Assembly: GCA_964459305.1 (NCBI GenBank)
Contig: CAYWNA010000028.1
Span: 1 to 64,000, forward strand
Direction: 5' to 3'
Length of the DNA: 64,000 nt
Source: CAYWNA01 sp964459305
GTDB lineage: Bacteria; Planctomycetota; Planctomycetia; Pirellulales; Pirellulaceae
This document shows positions 8,678 to 16,910 of this stretch, piece after piece. Position numbers and translations under genes: made by a program. Under the pieces are notes generated by a model. The model had not been told where the DNA came from. It did not search any database and was given only the letters and a program-made list of their open reading frames with translations. The stretch's first letter is position 1. Each line of letters starts with the position of its first letter.

Positions 8678-11600
8678 TTAATGCGTCTGTCCCTTTTCTG
8701 CGTTCAACGGTGGCGCATTGTAGATCGAAGAAAAGGCCCCTGAATGAGATGCGTTCTCCGAAGGCATGGCAAACTGAATGAGATTGTAGAGAATCTTATC
8801 CGCCACGGGATCTTTGCCGAGGTTCTCAACGATTCGCAATTGCGAAACTAATGCTCGTCCTTTGCCGTGCGGCACAATCGCCACGTCCGCGCCCCACCAG
8901 GACTCGCCTGGGCCGGAGTAATGCATCTTGTGATCGTGAGAAAACCAATCAAACCCGATCGAGGCAACTATCGCCTCGCCACCCAGGTCGCGCAGCGTCT
9001 GCGTGGCCCAGACGTTTTTGTAGGTTTCGCGCATCATGCCACGGTTAGGCAAGCCGGCAAAGATCGGATGATCGTGAACGAGATGGGGAATGCAGGTCCA
9101 TAGTCCTTGTGCGGCTTCCACTCGGGCCGTAAAGGGAACAGCCGATGATTGGACTTGATTGGAAGGGCCGCGCCGGGACCTTTTGCCAACGCCCTGGATG
9201 TACACGGCGGTGCCGCCTCCTTCGATGTGCGTCACGAGATCGGCGAAACGCTTTCGATCTGCCGGAGCTTTCGGCATCACGCTGGTTACAAACACGGGCG
9301 TTGATCGAGGAGCCGAGGCGTCAAATTCCGCGACGTGGATGCCGTTGTTTTTCAGAAAGCGGGGGAACGGTCCATTCAAATCCAGCACGGCAATCTGCGC
9401 TGCGGGAACCGCCAAGTCTTGTTCTGAGAATACGTCGAAATCGTAGGCATTTTCCGTCACCACCGATCCGTCCGCTGCAGAAACGCATGCCTTGATGGTA
9501 TAGCCTCCTCGTAACGCTCTTGTTTCGATCTTCTCCTCAAACAGTCGGGAGATGCCCTCTTTCCACGGAGTTTCGATTTCCTTGCGAAGAACCGCTTTTC
9601 CGTCCTCCGAAACTACCTGGACTGTCAAGGTCGCGTTTAGCGCATCCAGTTCATTGACGCCGACAACCTCGATATCGCTTCCCCGCGTAGCATAGACGTT
9701 GCGAGGTAGCATGCGAATCGAGAGGATGCGAGGTCGATTGGCCGTTTTGGTGGCTTCATAGGCGTGGGACTTGGGCTGCCGCCAAAGATCGATCAAGCCA
9801 GCGCCGAGAATCCAATCGCCCGCCGCCAAAGCATGAATGCAATACCCGTCTACATTCGGATTAGAACGCACCGCCTCGATCATCCGCTTGTTGGCCGCGC
9901 CGTGAATGGATTGCTGATCGAGACAGAACTGTTCAAGGTCCGGGTAGAGATCATCGAAACCGCTTTCCTTAAGAACGCGTTTCTGATCTTCCTCCAAACG
10001 ATGATGGTAGCGGTAGGCGGGCGTCAGCGGATTGCCGTCGCGGCGGAAGCGTTTGTTGTTGTCGACCAGATTCGGCAGGCTACCGTAGCCGAGTTCGGAG
10101 ACAAACGACATCAGGCCTGGGACCACATTTCGACCGGGTGTTCTCGCATTGAGGCCTTTTGCTTTCTTTTCCTCCTCGGTCATGCCGATCGCAAGGAAGC
10201 CGTCGAAGAGCCGCTTGTTAATGAACGGTCCCGGGTATGTGTGAATGTCGTTGAATCGCGTAGGTTCGTACTCGTAGGGCAAGTACATTCGTGCCCCGAA
10301 AGCCCAGCCGCCCGACTCGTCTAGGATCAGTCTTGTCGGGTCCAGTTCTCGTGCCAACACAGCCATGGGCCGCATCATTTGCTTGAGGATCGGCCGATGG
10401 AGCTCGTTGAACAATTCCCACTGGACCACACAAGCTCGATTCCGATCGCGAAGAATCGCTTGGCGAATCTCGTGCTCCACTCTTGATGGCAAATAGGAAG
10501 TCGACAGAGGCAACCGCATGCACTCCAACGCTGGGCTGCCCACAACCAGCACCCCCATTTCATCAGCCAGGTCCAACCACATCGGCGCCGACGGTCGTCG
10601 CCAGGGTCGAATCATGTTGAACCCGGCATCCTTGGCCAATTGGATCTCTCGCATGGCCATCTCGCGACTGTCAGGATAGGCTATTCCTGTGGGGTACAAG
10701 CCTTCGAAGAACGTCGCTTTGAGAAAGAGCGGCTTGCCATTTAGCTGAAACTGTTTGTCGCGGATGGTGAATTCACGCATACCAAACCGAGTGTTCCACC
10801 GATCCGACACGGACGAAAAAGGGGACAGGTCCAATTTGCCGGAACGGCCCGACGGGGACTGCGTCCAAATTGGACCTGTCCCCTTTTTCGTCTCCTGTAA
10901 CACGCGGATTTGGGCTCGATAGAGGTGCGGGCTCTCCGGAGACCAATGTTGGGCATCGGGAACTTTGAGCGTCTCGGCACGCTTGTTCACGCCGGGTCTC
11001 AGCGAAAATGCATCGAGTGACTTGACCGCGATCCGGTCGGGATCCTTCGCCAAACGAATCGTCGTCTCCAATTGGACAGACTTGCTTACCGAACCAGTGT
11101 TTTCCAGTTCCAGATGGAATGTGGCGGAGCCGTCGGCGATCCTTGGCTCGATGAAGACGTCCCGGACCAAAGCTTCGCCGGTTGCGGCCAATCTAACCGA
11201 CTGCCAAATCCCGCCAGTGATGCCACCGCGCCATTGCGGAGTCTCCAGCGGCCCCACGCCATCAATTCTCTTGTCCTGCAATAGGATAGGCCCGACCACT
11301 CTCAGGATCAGTGTGTTCTCCTGCCCGATCGCGATTAGGCTGTCGACACGAAACTCGAAAGGTGTGAATCCTCCTTCGTGAAAACCGACGACTTCGCCGT
11401 TCAGCCAGACTTCGGTCAGGTAGTTCACTGCATCGAACTGCAATCGAATCGTCTTGCCAGCCCAGCTTGCAGGAACCTGAAACTTGCGCCGGTAGAAGGC
11501 GACGCCTTCGTAGTCTTTCTCAGACAGCTCCCAGCAACTTGGCACCTGAACCACGCGAATGGATGTGTGCTTGGAAAACACGTTGTCGAGATGCCAGCCG

Positions 11601-11749
11601 GCCTCGCGACCCTCATTTTCGTAGTCGAAAATGATGTCCCACGTTCCGTCCAGGGCTTGAACCTGCCTTCCGTCAGCCACGGCGGGCACTGGCAAACACA
11701 GGATTGACGAGGCGAGCAGAAGAAACAGTCGATTGCTGACGTCGATCAT
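8678..11749 (-). CDS. Exported glycoside hydrolase family 2 protein with C-terminal glutamine-amidotransferase-like region
   Basis: A 1023-residue GH2 enzyme, beta-galactosidase/beta-glucuronidase-like. The start is taken at 11749 (MIDVSNRLFLLLASS, a clear signal peptide) because its ATG overlaps the stop of the upstream sulfatase as ATGA; a longer frame exists but begins inside the sulfatase gene. The N-terminal sugar-binding domain spans about 30-190 and the TIM barrel about 325-600. The probable acid/base is E449 in QWELFNELHRP and the nucleophile E552 in SELGYGSLPN. The last 250 residues contain a beta-strand-rich region and a ThuA/GAT-like fold often seen in planctomycete GH2 proteins. 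Residues 287-313 are encoded by a perfect palindrome inserted in frame (see 10812-10892). Substrate unknown. Confidence 0.88.
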   Translation of the reverse strand: MIDVSNRLFLLLASSILCLPVPAVADGRQVQALDGTWDIIFDYENEGREAGWHLDNVFSKHTSIRVVQVPSCWELSEKDYEGVAFYRRKFQVPASWAGKTIRLQFDAVNYLTEVWLNGEVVGFHEGGFTPFEFRVDSLIAIGQENTLILRVVGPILLQDKRIDGVGPLETPQWRGGITGGIWQSVRLAATGEALVRDVFIEPRIADGSATFHLELENTGSVSKSVQLETTIRLAKDPDRIAVKSLDAFSLRPGVNKRAETLKVPDAQHWSPESPHLYRAQIRVLQETKKGTGPIWTQSPSGRSGKLDLSPFSSVSDRWNTRFGMREFTIRDKQFQLNGKPLFLKATFFEGLYPTGIAYPDSREMAMREIQLAKDAGFNMIRPWRRPSAPMWLDLADEMGVLVVGSPALECMRLPLSTSYLPSRVEHEIRQAILRDRNRACVVQWELFNELHRPILKQMMRPMAVLARELDPTRLILDESGGWAFGARMYLPYEYEPTRFNDIHTYPGPFINKRLFDGFLAIGMTEEEKKAKGLNARTPGRNVVPGLMSFVSELGYGSLPNLVDNNKRFRRDGNPLTPAYRYHHRLEEDQKRVLKESGFDDLYPDLEQFCLDQQSIHGAANKRMIEAVRSNPNVDGYCIHALAAGDWILGAGLIDLWRQPKSHAYEATKTANRPRILSIRMLPRNVYATRGSDIEVVGVNELDALNATLTVQVVSEDGKAVLRKEIETPWKEGISRLFEEKIETRALRGGYTIKACVSAADGSVVTENAYDFDVFSEQDLAVPAAQIAVLDLNGPFPRFLKNNGIHVAEFDASAPRSTPVFVTSVMPKAPADRKRFADLVTHIEGGGTAVYIQGVGKRSRRGPSNQVQSSAVPFTARVEAAQGLWTCIPHLVHDHPIFAGLPNRGMMRETYKNVWATQTLRDLGGEAIVASIGFDWFSHDHKMHYSGPGESWWGADVAIVPHGKGRALVSQLRIVENLGKDPVADKILYNLIQFAMPSENASHSGAFSSIYNAPPLNAEKGQTH
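10812..10892. repeat. Perfect 27-bp-arm palindrome inserted in frame inside the GH2 gene
   Basis: Arms 10812-10838 and 10866-10892 are exact reverse complements over 27 bases (beginning GACGAAAAAGGGGACAGG), around a 27-base GC-rich centre. The total is 81 bp, exactly 27 codons, and encodes residues 287-313 of the host protein with no stop. The peptide, rich in Gly, Ser and Lys, falls between the Ig-like domain and the TIM barrel, where an extra loop could be tolerated. Confidence 0.9.
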
Positions 11750-13668
11750 CGTTGCGATCCTTTTCCTGATGGCTGCTTTTGTTTTGCATCGACTTTGGCC
11801 TTGTGAATTTGGTATTCCGGCCAGGACAGCACACCATCCTTGTTGGTGTCGGCGTTTGGATGCCACTCGAAGAATTGATCTTTCCAGGCTTCAGCGTCTG
11901 AGGCCTTCTTTCGGTCTGCTTCGCCGACGCCCTTCTTGGCATCGAGTTTCGCTTTGTAGGCTTTGTACTCCGGCCAGGATAACGTGCCGTCTCGGTTGGC
12001 ATCGGCCTTTGGGTGCTTTTTGAAAAAGTTGTCTTTCCAGATCTGATCCGCGGATTTTTTGGGAGTTGAATCGGGTTCGGGGAGCCTCGCGTCAAGCTTT
12101 GCGCGAAACGACTCCAGCTTGGACGCGTACTGCGGGTTGCCCGCGAGATTCGTCCATTCGTAAGGATCTTTTGCGTTGTGATACAGTTCTTCTTTGCCGT
12201 TGGAGTAGCGGATGTATCGCCAGTCCTTGGAACGTAGCGAGTAGCTTTGCTCGGCGGGGTCGTAGTACATCGCCCACTTGTAGAGCGCGGTGAGGACTTC
12301 GTCGGGGCCGGACCACTGGCCGGTTTTTGGATTCACCAGAAACGGTTTCAGGCTGTGCCCGTCGAGCGGACGCCCCTTGTCGTTCTTCTTTGTCTCACCG
12401 GTCAAGCCGCAGAGGTCGATCAGCGTTGGGTAGAGGTCGATCAACGAAACAGGCTGCTGTGCCACTCCGCCCGCTTTTGCAGTGCCCGGAGCACGCACAA
12501 TCAGCGGAACACGCGTGCTCTCTTCCCAAAGCGAGTTCTTGTAGAGATAGTCTTTCTCGCCCATGCCCCAGCCGTGATCGCTGGTGAGAATGATGATCGT
12601 GTTGTCCTTGAGGCGAGAATTGTCGACTGCGTTGAGAATCTCACCGATCAACTCATCAACCGAAGCAACGCAGGCGAGATATGCCTGAATGAATCGCCGG
12701 AGCGCTTCGTCCTGTGAATCATAGGATGCGACCAATTTGGTGAATAGTCGCGAGCCCATGTCCTCAGTACGTTCGGAATCCGGTTCTTTGCCGGCCGGGA
12801 TGCCGCGAACCGAACGCGCGTGAGTATCATCAACATCGCCGGGCTTAATGACTGGAAGCTCAATGGATTCCAGAGGAAACTGCTTGAAGAAGCGTTCGGG
12901 AACAATCAGCGGGGTGTGAGGACGGATAAACCCGACGCCCATAAAGAACGGCTTGTCGAATGACTGATTCGCGAGTTCGTGCAATTTGTCAACGGCCCAT
13001 TTCCCGTTCAGTTCGTCCGCGGTCATTTCACGTACTTGCGGGGAGTCTACGCGCAGCGATCGCATCTTCTGCCAGTTGCCGGTTTGCCAACTGTAGGACT
13101 TGCCATCGGCAAACGTGCGGCCTGTCAGATCGATCAGCGGGCCAAACGATCCGTCGACCATTCCAATCTCGCGAAAGGGTGAAGGCACATCCGGGTGGGC
13201 GACGCGCTCCGTTCCATCAAACGCGAATGGTCCATAGTCGGCAAGGTCTCCGTAGTCGACCCACTCCTTGCGATTCAGGTGGTGCATGAGTTTTCCGGTG
13301 CCCAGCGTGTGATATCCATTGGCACGGAAGTGATCCATGAGTGTGCGGGAGTTTTGCAGTACTTCGTTCCGGTCCCACCGATCGAACCCGAAGTTGCGCG
13401 AGGTGTGCGGATAGAGTCCGGTGAGGAAGCTGGAGCGTGAAGGCGCGCAAATGGGAATGTTGCAGTGGGCTTGCGTGAAACAGACTCCGCTCTCGCACAA
13501 TCGCTTGATGTTGGGCGTCTGCGCCTGCGGATGTCCGCCGAGGCCCTCGACGTAGTCGTTCAGGTCGTCGCAGACGATGAGGATGACGTTCGGCTTGTCG
13601 GTGGCGGCTGCCAGGGACGCGCCAAACAAGCACAGGCAGACGATTGCAGTAAGCGTAGGGATTCTCAA
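11746..13668 (-). CDS. Exported sulfatase (iduronate-2-sulfatase/arylsulfatase type) with two C-terminal EF-hands
   Basis: Removes sulfate esters, probably from a sulfated polysaccharide. A signal peptide (about residues 1-22) is followed by PNVILIVCDDLNDY, carrying metal-binding D34 and D35. The formylglycine motif is C74-A-P-S-R, so the enzyme needs conversion by a formylglycine-generating enzyme, which is not in this window. TSDHGWGMGEKDYLYK supplies further metal ligands. The C-terminus carries two EF-hand-like calcium loops, ADANRDGTLSWPEY (near 555) and ADTNKDGVLSWPEY (near 605), each after a similar KDxFFxxHP stretch, so the segment arose by duplication. It starts with TTG (13668), which overlaps the GH43 stop codon, and its own stop overlaps the next GH2 start: a tightly coupled operon. 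Confidence 0.93.
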   Translation of the reverse strand: MRIPTLTAIVCLCLFGASLAAATDKPNVILIVCDDLNDYVEGLGGHPQAQTPNIKRLCESGVCFTQAHCNIPICAPSRSSFLTGLYPHTSRNFGFDRWDRNEVLQNSRTLMDHFRANGYHTLGTGKLMHHLNRKEWVDYGDLADYGPFAFDGTERVAHPDVPSPFREIGMVDGSFGPLIDLTGRTFADGKSYSWQTGNWQKMRSLRVDSPQVREMTADELNGKWAVDKLHELANQSFDKPFFMGVGFIRPHTPLIVPERFFKQFPLESIELPVIKPGDVDDTHARSVRGIPAGKEPDSERTEDMGSRLFTKLVASYDSQDEALRRFIQAYLACVASVDELIGEILNAVDNSRLKDNTIIILTSDHGWGMGEKDYLYKNSLWEESTRVPLIVRAPGTAKAGGVAQQPVSLIDLYPTLIDLCGLTGETKKNDKGRPLDGHSLKPFLVNPKTGQWSGPDEVLTALYKWAMYYDPAEQSYSLRSKDWRYIRYSNGKEELYHNAKDPYEWTNLAGNPQYASKLESFRAKLDARLPEPDSTPKKSADQIWKDNFFKKHPKADANRDGTLSWPEYKAYKAKLDAKKGVGEADRKKASDAEAWKDQFFEWHPNADTNKDGVLSWPEYQIHKAKVDAKQKQPSGKGSQR

Positions 13669-14702
13669 CTCCCGGCTCCTTTCAATACGGATCGGGACGG
13701 TTTTGTCTCGGGAGCGATGATAGGCTCACCCACTTGGGGCCAGCCGTCATGTGTCCATGACAGTGGGCGAATCTGCAAGACTCGTTGAGCACGTAGATTT
13801 TGCATGTCGTAGGTGTGATGCACCAGCCACTGGCCTTTGGTGGTGGTCAGAACGCTATTGTGCCCTGGTCCTCGCCATCGCTCGCTGCCAGCTAACACAC
13901 ACGTGCCGCCTCCGCTGAGCAGCGCGCGACCGTCCGCATCAACATACGGACCGGTGACGCGGCGAGACCGCCCGACCATCACCTTGTAGTCGCTGTCGGC
14001 TCCGTCGCAGCACCGATCCCACGAGACAAACAGGTAGTAGTAGCCATCGCGAGCCAAGATATACGGCGCTTCCACGGCATGCGTCGCATGATGAGGCCGC
14101 GCGGCAACCGGCGCCACCTCCGCGCCTTCCTTTGGCTTTCCTGTTTGGGCTTCACATGGAATGACCTTGATGCCCGACCAGAACGAGCCGAAGAACAAAT
14201 ACCAACGGTCGTCGCGGTCGACGAACAGGGCGGGATCGATGGCGTTGTAATCGCATTTTCCGGGGAAGGATTCGATCACCTTCCCTCGATCGATCCATTG
14301 GTAGTCGCGGCTACTGGGGTCCAGCGTCTTGTTGACTGCCAAACCGATCACGGAGCGCTGGCTGCCGAAGCCGGAGACGGAGTAATACAGGTGATAGAGT
14401 CCATTCTGAAAGCTGAGATCGGGCGCCCAGATACCGTTCACCTTGGGAACTTCCTCCTGTGCCCACGGGGGCACGCTGGCCTCGAAGACTCGCCCGATCC
14501 GCCGCCAGCCCTTCAAATCCGTCGAATACAAGAGCGGAATCCCACGCCCTGTCGTAACGAGGTAGTATCCCTGTTGGCCATTTTCAACCGCAACGAGCGA
14601 CGGATCAGCACCCCCGGTCAAGATGGCGTCGCTCGACGGAGAGGAAACCGTTTGACCAAACAGCAGCAACCCGGACACAATGGCTTGAGTGATCGTCGAC
14701 AT
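13665..14702 (-). CDS. Exported glycoside hydrolase family 43 protein (arabinanase/xylosidase type)
   Basis: A five-bladed beta-propeller glycosidase of 345 residues with a short signal peptide. The three GH43 catalytic residues are visible: base D33 in GGADPSLVA, the pKa-modulating D156 in NAIDPALF, and acid E211 in HAVEAPYIL. Blade motifs such as GIWAPDLSFQNGLYHLYYS and RWYLFFGSFWSGI are typical of endo-arabinanases and exo-alpha-arabinofuranosidases. It overlaps the sulfatase start by a TTGA junction and so lies first in the GH43-sulfatase-GH2 operon. It probably trims arabinose or xylose side chains; the exact linkage cannot be read from sequence. Confidence 0.9.
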   Translation of the reverse strand: MSTITQAIVSGLLLFGQTVSSPSSDAILTGGADPSLVAVENGQQGYYLVTTGRGIPLLYSTDLKGWRRIGRVFEASVPPWAQEEVPKVNGIWAPDLSFQNGLYHLYYSVSGFGSQRSVIGLAVNKTLDPSSRDYQWIDRGKVIESFPGKCDYNAIDPALFVDRDDRWYLFFGSFWSGIKVIPCEAQTGKPKEGAEVAPVAARPHHATHAVEAPYILARDGYYYLFVSWDRCCDGADSDYKVMVGRSRRVTGPYVDADGRALLSGGGTCVLAGSERWRGPGHNSVLTTTKGQWLVHHTYDMQNLRAQRVLQIRPLSWTHDGWPQVGEPIIAPETKPSRSVLKGAGS

Positions 14703-14707
14703 TTGTT

Positions 14708-14893
14708 CTATTGAGGCTCCGGCGCCGACAAGAGCTTCTTCATTCCTTCTCCAAGGGCGTGGCCGATCAGAAAATAGCTTTCCGCGTTCCCGTACCAGTG
14801 ATGGCCGTGTCCAGTATTGGGCGACAATTCACGCGGTCGTGCAAAGTCCTGGGTCATGACAAACAATGCGTTCTCGATGTTCTCTGTACCACG
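14708..14893 (-). pseudogene. Remnant of a carbohydrate-esterase-like C-terminus, in frame after the serine-hydrolase stop
   Basis: The frame continues for 61 codons beyond the TAG (14894-14896) that ends the serine hydrolase, up to another TAG at 14708-14710. It encodes MTQDFARPRELSPNTGHG, HHWYGNAESYFLIGHAL and GEGMKKLLSAPEPQ. The GHHWYGNAESYFLIGHALGEGM stretch resembles the C-terminus of sialate O-acetylesterase/SGNH-type proteins as I remember them. An ATG at 14857 could start a 49-residue peptide, but no ribosome binding site is evident. The best reading is a fragment left by a deletion, sitting six bases ahead of the GH43 gene. Confidence 0.4.
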
Positions 14894-16108
14894 CTACTGC
14901 TCAAGAAATGCAGGAAGAATCCGTTTCGGTACCGTTGTTAGAGTCGTTCCCATTCCTTTGTTGTGAGCGGTGATCACGATGATCAACTCCAGTTCCGGCA
15001 GCATCAGGATGAATTGTCCGCCGGCGCCGCGACCGGATTTGCAGTCGAATTTCCGGTCGCTAACTTGCATGTGGTGGCGCCACCAGAAATAGCCGTAGGA
15101 GGTTCCCTGCTGATTGGTATGCAACCGATCTGTGGCCCGCCCAACAAAGGCTTCCGGGATGAGTTGCTCGCCCTGCCACTTGCCGCCGCTTGTGACCAGC
15201 ATGCCCCACTTGATCATGTCGCGCGACCGCATGCTACTACCGGCGGCTGATTTGGGCAAGCCGCTGACATCATCCTGCCAGGCGAAGTTCGTGATCCCCA
15301 TCTTTCCAAGGAGTTCGGTCTCGATGAATTCTCTCGCCGACCCCGGAACAACCGCTTCGAGCACCTGCATCGTCATCGATGGATCCGAACCTTGGTACTT
15401 GAACGCTCGCGGCGCTTCAGGGATCGGGGCCGTGTGTTCAAGGTAGGCTTGAATCTGGCCCTGGCCTTTCAGCGATTCCGACGCTCGTCTTAGCTCGTTG
15501 ACTTTGTCCGGAGCGAGCCGGATTCCCGAACGCATATTCATGGCCTCGGCGAGCGTAATGGACGTCGCACCAGTTGCGAGTTTGCTTTGATCGAGGTCCT
15601 TCAAGAAGCTGACGACCGGTTTATCCAGATCGTCCATCGTCATATGCCCCAACGCGATCGCGCGACCAATTGCCATCGCCGCATAGGATTTGGTGATCGA
15701 CATCTGGTAGTGCGGGTAGTTGATTCGCCCGCGCCGGTAATAGGACTCGAAGAGCAACTTGCCACGGTAGAGAAGCAGCAAGCTGTCGATCTCGCCATGC
15801 TGCCCTGCGGCGATCTCTTCAGCAAACTTCAGGATCGCTTTTTTGCCACCCCCGTCCACGCCCAGTACTCCGACCTGGATGCCATCGGGCCCGTCCACCG
15901 GCGCGCTGCTGAGATACGCCTTTTCAAGATCCGGAATGTTCTTCTCCAGGGCGTACGATACATCCTCGGCATTCAGGTCCGTGATCTCAGGAGCCAAACC
16001 GTCCGTTTCTTGCGCTCGCACTGCCAACAGCCCGGCCAGTACGACAACTGCCGACAGGATGCCGCGCAAAAAGATCAACCTCATTTCAGTTTCGTTCATC
16101 GCAATCAT
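14894..16108 (-). CDS. Exported serine hydrolase, class C beta-lactamase/penicillin-binding-protein family
   Basis: A DD-peptidase/esterase-like hydrolase of about 404 residues. The catalytic S-x-x-K is S137-I-T-K140 in MSITKSYAAMAIG. A YQGSD tyrosine region and a C-terminal KSGRGAGGQ segment complete the pocket. The chosen start, ATG at 16108, follows AAAGGATG at good distance; another ATG (16084) begins directly with the signal peptide MRLIFLRGILSAVVVLAGLL. Such proteins in planctomycetes are often 'serine hydrolase' esterases rather than resistance enzymes. It lies upstream of the GH43 gene on the same strand and may deacylate polysaccharides. The physiological substrate is unknown. Confidence 0.85.
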   Translation of the reverse strand: MIAMNETEMRLIFLRGILSAVVVLAGLLAVRAQETDGLAPEITDLNAEDVSYALEKNIPDLEKAYLSSAPVDGPDGIQVGVLGVDGGGKKAILKFAEEIAAGQHGEIDSLLLLYRGKLLFESYYRRGRINYPHYQMSITKSYAAMAIGRAIALGHMTMDDLDKPVVSFLKDLDQSKLATGATSITLAEAMNMRSGIRLAPDKVNELRRASESLKGQGQIQAYLEHTAPIPEAPRAFKYQGSDPSMTMQVLEAVVPGSAREFIETELLGKMGITNFAWQDDVSGLPKSAAGSSMRSRDMIKWGMLVTSGGKWQGEQLIPEAFVGRATDRLHTNQQGTSYGYFWWRHHMQVSDRKFDCKSGRGAGGQFILMLPELELIIVITAHNKGMGTTLTTVPKRILPAFLEQ

Positions 16109-16478
16109 CTTCATCCTTTGTTTGGGTTGTCCCAGGTTGATTGCGAACGCAACCGGGGAACGTAGCTGCGTAGCCGTAGCTGGGTTCAACGTTTGTAGCT
16201 GGTGTCAATGTCTGACACTTGACGTATTAAACCATCCGCGGTGTTTTGGCCCGTATTGTAGTACGACAAGTCCGAGTGGAACATGCCAACGCCATGTGTT
16301 ATGTCACGGTGCGAGCGGGCGACTGCGAGGGGATCTATCTCGATGATGCGGACCGGTTCTCACCTCTTCTCATTGGGCGGCCCGCGGTAGCGGTGCCATG
16401 CTCGTGAACTTGGCAGGCTTCACCAGAACCTGGATTTCTCATCCCGCTACGATCGTCGGATTAGGAGTAGGTGTAGCT

Positions 16479-16796
16479 GTAGGGTGGGCCAGAGCGAACC
16501 AGTGGCAGTCCGCCTTGTCTGAACGAACGATCGGCCAAGGTCCACACACGTCGACTCACCAATCTGCCAGCGGCGGCCCACCAGAATACGCCCTCCAACC
16601 CGCGGACCTCGCATCGCACGGATCGCGCGACCAGCGGTGGGAGAATGCTTCGGCACGATGCGGGCGTAATGGCAATGGTGAACGCATTCCGGTGGGCCGC
16701 CGCTGGTCGTATGCCAATGTCACGTTTTTTCGGCACCGCAGAGTCTCATCGGCGATTCACCGCACACGCCCATGGTCTGCTCTGCCCACCCTACAA
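16479..16796. repeat. Composite inverted repeat with GTAG ends in an 800-base intergenic region
   Basis: The ends are TGTAGGGTGGGCCAGAGCGA (16479-16498) and, in reverse complement, TGTAGGGTGGGCAGAGCAGA (16777-16796). An inner pair, GCCAGCGGCGGCCCACCA (16566-16583) and its inverse near 16689-16707, forms a second inverted repeat. The whole 318-bp piece could be a non-autonomous element or two merged REP pairs. The rest of 16109-16910 holds no gene I can support. Confidence 0.7.
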
Positions 16797-16910
16797 CTAC
16801 TGGTTCGGTGGTCGAGGTTGCCGATTGGTATTGGTAAGATAAATGGCCAAACGAGCCTGGGTCGGTTCCAGGCTCACTGCTAATGCGAAATGTCAACTGG
16901 GAGAATGACG

